In this document: positions 58,372-64,000 of the stretch, piece after piece | How positions within the stretch are numbered: position 1 is the stretch's first letter | Layout: every line of letters begins with the position of its first letter | DNA from: Bradyrhizobium manausense | GTDB lineage: Bacteria > Pseudomonadota > Alphaproteobacteria > Rhizobiales > Xanthobacteraceae | DNA: 64,000 nt | Assembly: GCF_018130615.1 (NCBI RefSeq) | Contig: NZ_JAFCKB010000005.1 | Location: forward strand, 310,001 to 374,000 | Reading direction: 5' to 3' | Position numbers and translations under genes: made by a program | The notes under the pieces: model-generated | Database searches by the model: none | The model's input: the letters and a program-made list of their open reading frames with translations, nothing else | What the model was told of the DNA's origin: nothing

Positions 58372-61094
58372 TCGCCGAACTTCGCGTGCAGGGCCGGAAA
58401 CAGCCGGTCCGGCTTGAACGGCGGTGCGGTGAAGCGGATCCCCGTGGCATCGGCAATCGCGTTGCCGAGCGCGGCGGCAACCGGATTGTACGGACTCTCG
58501 CTCATCGACTTCGCGCCGAGTGGCCCGATGGTGTCGGACGTCTCGGCGAAGAAGACCTCGGTGCGCGGCACATCCGCGAAGGATGGCAGATGGTAATCGC
58601 GGAATTTGGGATTGGTGACGCGTCCATCCGCATCGATCACCATCTCCTCGTAGAGCGCCGCACCTAGCGCCTGGGCCACTCCGCCCTCGACCTGGCCGCG
58701 GCACTGCATGGGATTGGCGACGACGCCAGCATCGGCAGCCTGCACGCTCCTCAAGATTTTGATCTCGCCGGTGCCTTTGTTCACGGCGACACGAAAACCG
58801 TGCACGTTGAAGCCCACCGAGCGCGGCGTTCCCTCGGAATTACCGTGCGCCGCGAGCGGTCGGCCGCCTTCGCGGGCGAGCTTCGCCAGCTCGGCAAAGG
58901 ACATGCGCCGCACGCCGCTGACGACGAATTCACCGTCGAGGATGCAAGTCCCGACATCACAAAGCCACGCGCCGGCAGCGGCCGCCTTCAGCTCGGTCGC
59001 AAGTTGCATCGCGGCAGCCTGCGTGGCCTTGCCGGCCACGAAGATGCCGGTGCTGCCATAGGCGCCGGTGTCGTGGCCGCCATGCGCGGTATCCGACTGG
59101 CGCAGGCGGATCCTGTCGACGGTGGTCGCGAGTATCGTCGCTGCGATCTGCCGGTGCACGGTGCTGGTGCCGTTACCGAACTCGGCGGTGCCGACGGTGA
59201 GATCGAAACCGCCATCGTCGTTGAGGGCGATCATCGCGTCCGCGATGTGGCCGGCGGGCGGCACCGTGTCGATCATGGTCAGCGCGACGCCGTCGCCGGT
59301 CAGCCATTCCGCGGGCAGCTCGGGCTGCGGCTGATCGGCCTGCATCGCGCGCTCGACAAGATCGATGCACTGGTCGAGCCCGTAGGACCCGTAGAGCACG
59401 TCGTGATAATCGGACGGCGGCGGCGACAGCATGGGATCGCCGTCCCGGATGATGTTGCGCCGGCGCATGTCGTAGGGGCTGATGCCGAGCTGCTTTGCCA
59501 GCTCGTCGATCGCAGCTTCCACCGCGATCAGGCTCTGCGGCAGGCCATAACCGCGAAACGCGCCCGCCGGGACGGTATTGGTGTAGACGACGAAACCGTC
59601 GACCCGCTTGTTCGGGCAGTTGTAGACAGCAATGGATTCCGACACCGCGTGGAACATCACGGAGCCGCCGTGATTGCCGTAGGCGCCCGTATTGGAGAGC
59701 ACGTCGAGCTGCAGCGCGGTGAGCTTGCCATCGGCATCGGCGCCGGCCTTGACGTGAACCCGCATCGGATGCCGCGTCGAGGTCGCGATGAACTGCTCCT
59801 CGCGGGTGAGCTCGAGCTTGACCGGCCGCCCGGTTTTTAGCGCGGCCAGCGCCAGAATATCCTCGACGAACATTTCCTGCTTGCCGCCAAAGCCGCCGCC
59901 GACGCGCTCGCAGAACACGCGGACTTTGTCCGCGGGAAGTCCAAAGATGTCCGAAAGCGCGCGCCGGGTCAGGAACGGCACCTGCGTCGAGGTGCGGACG
60001 TTGAGCGTTCCGCCCTCATCCAGCCACGCAAGGCCGCCATGGGTCTCCAGCGCCGCGTGCTGCACGCGATGGCTGTGAAAGGTGGCCTCGTATGTGACTG
60101 CGGATGTGGCGAGTGATGCTGCGACGTCGCCGAACTCGCCATGGATCTCCGCGACAAGATTGCGTTGCGCGTCGGCAACGCGGTTCGCGCTGGTGCGATC
60201 AGGGTGAACGAGCGGCGCGCCCGGCGTCATCGCCTGCTCAGGGTCAATCAGCGCAGGCAAGATCTCGTAGTCGACCTTCAGCCTTCGGCAGGCTTCCTCG
60301 GCCGCGCCCTCGCTCTCGGCGACGATGGCCGCGACCTTTTGGCCGATGAACCGGACGACATTGTCGAGGATCCGGGTGTCCTCAGGGTCCATCCAGTCCT
60401 TCTCGTGCCGCGCCGTCGAGAACAGCACGGAAGGTGCGTCCTCATGCGTCAGGATGGCGTGCACGCCGGGGACAATCATCGCGGCCGATCTGTCGATCGC
60501 GACGATTTTGGCATGCGCATGCGGCGAGCGCAGCAGCTTGACGTGCAGCAGGCCGTCGATCTCTGTATCGAACGTGTAGCGCGCCGTGCCGCGGACGACG
60601 TCGGGGCCTGCGGGTGCTGGCAGGTTGCGGCCGAACGCGTCGCCGGCCTCGACGCATCCCTCGACATTGGTCTTGCCGTGGATTGCGTCCTCAATCGCGC
60701 GATAGCCGGTGCAGCGGCAGATGTTGCCCTTCAGCGCGTCGCCGAGATCGGTCCGCTGCGCCTGGTTCAGCGCGGCGCAGGTCAGGATCATGCCGGCGGT
60801 GCAGAAGCCGCATTGGAAGCCTTGCGCGTCGAGGAAGGCCTGCTGCATCGGGTGCATACCGCCGTCAGCAGCGAGTCCTTCGATCGTGGTGATCGCGCGC
60901 CCCTCCGCGCGAAACGCCGGGATCAAACAGCTGTGCATCGGCTCACCGTCGAGCAGAACGGTGCAGGCGCCGCAATCGCCGGCGTCGCAGCCTTTCTTCA
61001 CTCCCAACTGGCCGAGCTCCCGCAGGAACGTACGCAGGCATTGGCCTGCGCGCGGCGCTTGCGGAAAGTTCGTGCCGTTGACCTCGAAGCTCAT
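58368..61094 (-). CDS. Molybdenum hydroxylase, fused 2Fe-2S and Mo-binding subunits (xanthine dehydrogenase-like)
   Basis: A 908-residue protein likely oxidising hypoxanthine/xanthine or a similar purine. Residues 1-150 are the iron-sulfur part: CDAGDCGACTVLLDG (first cluster) and CGFCTAGMILTC with CRCTGYRAIEDA (second cluster). The rest is the Mo-MPT domain: GTARYTFDTEIDGLLHVKLLRSPHAHA, CERVGGGFGGKQE, GAFRGYG and GAKSMSESPYNP near the end, where Glu is the usual catalytic base. Fusion of these two parts is less common than separate subunits. It overlaps the FAD subunit gene by 4 bases (ATGA). Confidence 0.92.
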   Translation of the reverse strand: MSFEVNGTNFPQAPRAGQCLRTFLRELGQLGVKKGCDAGDCGACTVLLDGEPMHSCLIPAFRAEGRAITTIEGLAADGGMHPMQQAFLDAQGFQCGFCTAGMILTCAALNQAQRTDLGDALKGNICRCTGYRAIEDAIHGKTNVEGCVEAGDAFGRNLPAPAGPDVVRGTARYTFDTEIDGLLHVKLLRSPHAHAKIVAIDRSAAMIVPGVHAILTHEDAPSVLFSTARHEKDWMDPEDTRILDNVVRFIGQKVAAIVAESEGAAEEACRRLKVDYEILPALIDPEQAMTPGAPLVHPDRTSANRVADAQRNLVAEIHGEFGDVAASLATSAVTYEATFHSHRVQHAALETHGGLAWLDEGGTLNVRTSTQVPFLTRRALSDIFGLPADKVRVFCERVGGGFGGKQEMFVEDILALAALKTGRPVKLELTREEQFIATSTRHPMRVHVKAGADADGKLTALQLDVLSNTGAYGNHGGSVMFHAVSESIAVYNCPNKRVDGFVVYTNTVPAGAFRGYGLPQSLIAVEAAIDELAKQLGISPYDMRRRNIIRDGDPMLSPPPSDYHDVLYGSYGLDQCIDLVERAMQADQPQPELPAEWLTGDGVALTMIDTVPPAGHIADAMIALNDDGGFDLTVGTAEFGNGTSTVHRQIAATILATTVDRIRLRQSDTAHGGHDTGAYGSTGIFVAGKATQAAAMQLATELKAAAAGAWLCDVGTCILDGEFVVSGVRRMSFAELAKLAREGGRPLAAHGNSEGTPRSVGFNVHGFRVAVNKGTGEIKILRSVQAADAGVVANPMQCRGQVEGGVAQALGAALYEEMVIDADGRVTNPKFRDYHLPSFADVPRTEVFFAETSDTIGPLGAKSMSESPYNPVAAALGNAIADATGIRFTAPPFKPDRLFPALHAKFGD

Positions 61095-61918
61095 GGCGTC
61101 GTTGCACCCAGGAGTTCGGCCCGGATCTCCTCGGCCAGTCGCAGCGTCATGTGCTTGCGCCAGAAGGGTTTGCCATGAATGTCGGTATGATAGAGATCGT
61201 CAGTGATTTCGTCGGCGATGGCGGTGCGAAGCGTGCTCGCATCGGGCGCTATTGGAAATGACAGCAGGATCGGGCGCACGGTCGATGCGGTCACGGTCAG
61301 CTTCAGCACGCCGGTGCCATCGAGGCTCCCGATCAGAAGCGCTGCCGAGCGGCCGACCGGCGCAAGCGAGATCTGACGAAACGCGAAGCGGCGTTTCAGT
61401 GCAGCAATTGGAATGTCGATCTGCCGCAGCAGGTCGCCCGGCGAGAGGCGGTTGCGCTGATTACCCGTGACGAATTCGGCAACGGCAATTCTCTGTTCGC
61501 CGCCGCCGGCCTTCCAGATGGTGCAGACGCCGTCGAGTGCGGCGGTAAGCGAGATCATTGGACCCGCCGGCAGCGACATGCAGAGATTGCCGCCCACCGT
61601 CGCCGTCTTCCAGATCTTGAAGGAGGCGAGGAAGGCGCGGCAGCATTGGCTGATCAGCGGCGCGGCGAGCCAGTCGGGCGGGCAGGCGAGCGCATCGAGC
61701 TGCGAGATCGTGCAGGTGGCGGCGATGCTGAGGTGCCTTTCGGTGATCGCCAGTGCCGGCCATTTCAGATCAGTAAGATCGATCAGCCGCGTGAGGTGGA
61801 TCTGCGGCTCCGAGAACAGCCACGTGCCGCCCGCGAGCCAAGCATCGCCTGGCGTCCAGGCGGGCAACTGGGCTCGGGTTTGCGGATGGGAGACCGCTGT
61901 GATGGTATTCAAGTCCAT
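61091..61918 (-). CDS. FAD-binding subunit of the molybdenum hydroxylase
   Basis: A 275-residue CoxM/XdhB-like flavoprotein. The FAD-binding start is AWLAGGTWLFSEPQIHLTRLIDLT, followed by ATCTISQL and a TVGGNLCMSLPAGPM motif. It transfers electrons from the Mo/FeS subunit. The ATG of the larger subunit overlaps this stop, so they form one operon. Divergent from the deaminase gene, with a spacer of about 150 bases holding both promoters. Confidence 0.9.
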   Translation of the reverse strand: MDLNTITAVSHPQTRAQLPAWTPGDAWLAGGTWLFSEPQIHLTRLIDLTDLKWPALAITERHLSIAATCTISQLDALACPPDWLAAPLISQCCRAFLASFKIWKTATVGGNLCMSLPAGPMISLTAALDGVCTIWKAGGGEQRIAVAEFVTGNQRNRLSPGDLLRQIDIPIAALKRRFAFRQISLAPVGRSAALLIGSLDGTGVLKLTVTASTVRPILLSFPIAPDASTLRTAIADEITDDLYHTDIHGKPFWRKHMTLRLAEEIRAELLGATTP

Positions 61919-62071
61919 GGCTGCGATAGCGCCTGCGCCGGGTGATTTGTCACGAGGGAAAGTCTTGCAAGACCAGCGCCAAGTGGCAACAACAAGTCGC
62001 GGTAATCACGCTCTCGGGCTGGCCCTTGCCTTGCAGGCCCGTCGTCAGCGGATGTCAGGAGAAGCAGGCGC

Positions 62072-63421
62072 ATGACCGACGCAAGACCGATCTGGATCAG
62101 GGATCCCCTGGCTATCCTCGCCGATGGCGCTGGGCGCGGAATCGTCGTGAGGGAGGGCCGCATCGTCGAACTCGTGCCGGCCGGCGGAACGCCCGTGACC
62201 GCAGATGTCACGGTGTTTGATGCGCGCGAGCATGTCGTGCTACCGGGCCTCATCAACACCCATCATCATTTTTATCAGACGCTGACCCGGACGCTGCCGG
62301 CGGCGATGGATCGCGAGCTGTTCCCCTGGCTCCAGGCGCTGTACCCGATTTGGGCCAAGCTGACGCCTGAGGCGCTGGAGCTCGGTGTCACCGTGGCGAT
62401 GTCCGAGCTGCTGCTGTCGGGCTGCACCACCACGACCGATCATCACTACGTCTTCCCGGCGGGGCTCGAGGAGTCCGTCGATATCGAGGTCGGCGTCGCA
62501 AAGCGGCTCGGCGTGCGCGTGCTGCTGACGCGCGGCTCGATGAACCTGTCGCAGCGCGACGGCGGCCTGCCGCCGGATAGCGTCGTGCAGGACGAGGACA
62601 CCATCCTCGCCGACAGCGCGCGCGTGGTGGCGAGGCATCACCAGCGCGGTGCGGATGCGATGGTGCAGATCGCGCTGGCGCCATGCTCGCCGTTTTCGGT
62701 GACGACATCACTGATGCGCGCCACCGCCGAACTCGCCGACAAGCTCGACGTGCGCCTGCACACTCATCTCGCCGAGACCGAGGACGAGAACCAGTTTTGC
62801 CAGCAGATGTACGGCTGCCGCCCGCTCGACTATCTCGAACAATGCGGCTGGCTCAATGCGCGAACCTGGCTCGCCCATGGCATCTTTTTCAACGCCGACG
62901 AGATGAAACGGCTCGGCAAGGCCAAGACCACCATCAGCCACTGCGCGTGCAGCAACCAGCTGCTGGCCTCCGGCTGCTGCCCGGTCTGCGAGATGGAGGA
63001 GGCTGGTGTCGGCATCGGCATCGGCGTCGACGGCTCGGCCTCCAACGATGGATCCAACCTGATGCAGGAGGTGCGCGCGGCCTTCCTGCTGCAGCGGGCG
63101 CGCTACGGCGTGAGCAAGGTCAGTCACAGGGATGCGCTGCGCTGGGCGACCCAGGGCTCGGCGGCCTGCGTCGGCCGGCCGGAGCTTGGCGAGATCGCGG
63201 TCGGCAAGGCCGCCGACCTCGCGCTATTCAGGCTCGATGAGCTGCGCTTCTCAGGCCACGGCGATCCCTTGGCCGCATTGGTGCTGTGTGGGGCGTATCG
63301 GGCCGATCGGGTGATGGTGGCGGGGAACTGGGCCGTGGTCGACGGCGCGATCCCCGGGATGGACGTCGCCGATCTCGTCCGCCGGCACAGCGCTGCGGCG
63401 CGGGCGATGCAGGTGGGATAG
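62072..63421 (+). CDS. 8-oxoguanine / guanine deaminase (amidohydrolase)
   Basis: A 449-residue zinc amidohydrolase. It begins with a beta domain (IWIRDPLAILADGAGRGIVVREGRIVELVPAG), then zinc ligands in INTHHHFYQTLTRT (about 66-70), later His in TTTTDHHYVF and HTHLAETEDE, and Asp in GIGVDGSASNDGSN (about 315). The sequence pattern fits 8-oxoguanine deaminase, which also acts on guanine-like substrates. It supplies xanthine or urate-type products to the neighbouring hydroxylase. ATG follows AAGCAGGCGC. Confidence 0.9.
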   Translation: MTDARPIWIRDPLAILADGAGRGIVVREGRIVELVPAGGTPVTADVTVFDAREHVVLPGLINTHHHFYQTLTRTLPAAMDRELFPWLQALYPIWAKLTPEALELGVTVAMSELLLSGCTTTTDHHYVFPAGLEESVDIEVGVAKRLGVRVLLTRGSMNLSQRDGGLPPDSVVQDEDTILADSARVVARHHQRGADAMVQIALAPCSPFSVTTSLMRATAELADKLDVRLHTHLAETEDENQFCQQMYGCRPLDYLEQCGWLNARTWLAHGIFFNADEMKRLGKAKTTISHCACSNQLLASGCCPVCEMEEAGVGIGIGVDGSASNDGSNLMQEVRAAFLLQRARYGVSKVSHRDALRWATQGSAACVGRPELGEIAVGKAADLALFRLDELRFSGHGDPLAALVLCGAYRADRVMVAGNWAVVDGAIPGMDVADLVRRHSAAARAMQVG

Positions 63422-63431
63422 GAAAATAGAA

Positions 63432-63476
63432 GGAGGGGGCGACCACAAGTGCCGGGTGCTTCTGGCCACCCCCTCC
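63432..63476. terminator. Hairpin between convergent genes
   Basis: GGAGGGGG (63432-63439) pairs with CCCCCTCC (63469-63476) in the short spacer between the deaminase and the convergent transporter gene. A second small hairpin (CCTCCTCCGGGAGGAG) follows. Probable two-way terminator. Confidence 0.6.
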
Positions 63477-63524
63477 GAACCTCCTCCGGGAGGAGCAGGT
63501 GATTTAGGCAATGCAAGAAGCGTG

Positions 63525-64000
63525 CTACTTGCCCGGCAGCTTGTCGTCGATGCCCTTCACGTAGAAATTCATGCCGAGAATCTGGCCGTCATCGAGATTG
63601 GCGCCGCCCTTGCACTCGATCTCCTTGCCGTCCTGCCCAATGACCGGGCATTTGAACGGGTGCAGCTTGCCGGCGGTGATCGCCGCCTGGGCATCCTCGG
63701 CGATCTTTTTCACATCGTCGGGCATGTTGGTATACGGCGCCATCGCGAACATGTGGCTGTCGAGGCCGCCCCAGGTGTCCTCCGACTTCCAGGTGCCGTC
63801 GAGCTCAGCCTTGACGCGGGCGATGTAGTAGGGGCCCCAGGTGTCGAGGATCGAGGTCAGCTGGGTCTTGGGGCCGAACTTGATCATCTCGGAGTCCTGA
63901 CCGAAGGCAAGCTTGCCGCGTTCGCTGGCGATCTGCATCGCGGCCGGCGAGTCCGTGTGCTGCATGATGACGTCAGCGCCCTGGTCGATCAGCGCCTTCG
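63525..64000 (-). CDS. BMP-family ABC transporter substrate-binding protein, C-terminal part
   Basis: The frame enters from the right edge (KALIDQGADVIMQHTDSPAA) and ends at 63525; about 158 residues are present. The segment GADVIMQHTDSPAAMQIASERGKLAFGQDSEM is characteristic of the Bmp/PnrA nucleoside-binding lipoprotein family. The C-terminus has two Cys (FKCPVIG, IECKGG). Transporters of this class import purine nucleosides or bases, which fits the purine cluster beside it. The N-terminal half lies outside the window. Confidence 0.9.
   Translation of the reverse strand, partial: KALIDQGADVIMQHTDSPAAMQIASERGKLAFGQDSEMIKFGPKTQLTSILDTWGPYYIARVKAELDGTWKSEDTWGGLDSHMFAMAPYTNMPDDVKKIAEDAQAAITAGKLHPFKCPVIGQDGKEIECKGGANLDDGQILGMNFYVKGIDDKLPGK

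Noticed and set aside
1-64000. CRISPR arrays, tRNA/rRNA genes, prophage or insertion sequences
   Set aside because: No regularly spaced repeats, no tRNA T-loop/acceptor pattern, and no transposase, integrase or phage structural gene could be recognised.

Overview
The window looks like chromosomal DNA of a Bradyrhizobium-type alphaproteobacterium. The evidence is high GC, the families present (fused UraD-UraH, RbsABC-type and NitT/TauT-type ABC transporters, DUF892, MarC), ATGA-coupled operons, and short palindromic intergenic elements of the CGTCATTCCGGGG...CCCCGGAATGACG kind that are common in that genus. The genus is an inference; no rRNA or tRNA gene is present to confirm it.

Positions 1-25,014 are the centre of interest: a nearly complete lanthanide-dependent methanol oxidation and lanthanide uptake locus. 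The N-terminal 361 residues of a XoxF-type PQQ methanol dehydrogenase carry the lanthanide-type Asp-Tyr-Asp motif. The gene is divergent from a four-EF-hand lanmodulin, which is followed by a 26-codon pqqA with its own terminator. Then come an RND metal-efflux pair, a NitT/TauT-type ABC transporter, a SoxYZ-like carrier with a zinc metallohydrolase, XoxJ with a CXXCW-family protein, a CusF-like protein, and a five-gene operon matching the lut/ped system (binding protein, beta-propeller, ATPase, permease, exported protein). S-formylglutathione hydrolase, a divergent response regulator/histidine kinase pair and a TonB receptor (LutH-like) close the block. Inferred flow: the receptor and ABC system bring lanthanide in, lanmodulin and XoxF bind it in the periplasm, PqqA supplies the cofactor precursor, and FghA disposes of formaldehyde as S-formylglutathione. 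No cytochrome c partner (XoxG) and no pqqBCDE lie in the window.

Positions 25,015-31,219 are an accessory stretch of apparently lower GC: an alpha/beta hydrolase, a peptide with a double-glycine leader, a serine hydrolase, a TPR/calcium-loop protein, unknown exported proteins and dispersed short repeats.

Positions 31,220-45,106 hold a ribose-type ABC transporter, a PEP-CTERM-like protein, a GrlR-like protein, a LuxR regulator divergent from a Tat-exported GH1 beta-glucosidase, a thiolase, a GGDEF-EAL protein and an amino-acid-type binding protein.

Positions 45,107-55,764 are stress and housekeeping functions: an HU protein convergent with hsp20-lon plus a 51-residue ORF, DUF892, MarC, a class II aldolase, a ClC channel with CBS domains, a DUF900-type hydrolase and small membrane or exported proteins.

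Positions 55,765-64,000 hold, after one small exported protein, a purine/ureide catabolism cluster: DUF3830, PuuE allantoinase, UraD-UraH fusion, a two-gene molybdenum hydroxylase, a guanine/8-oxoguanine deaminase and the C-terminal end of a BMP-family nucleoside-type binding protein. A uricase is not visible.
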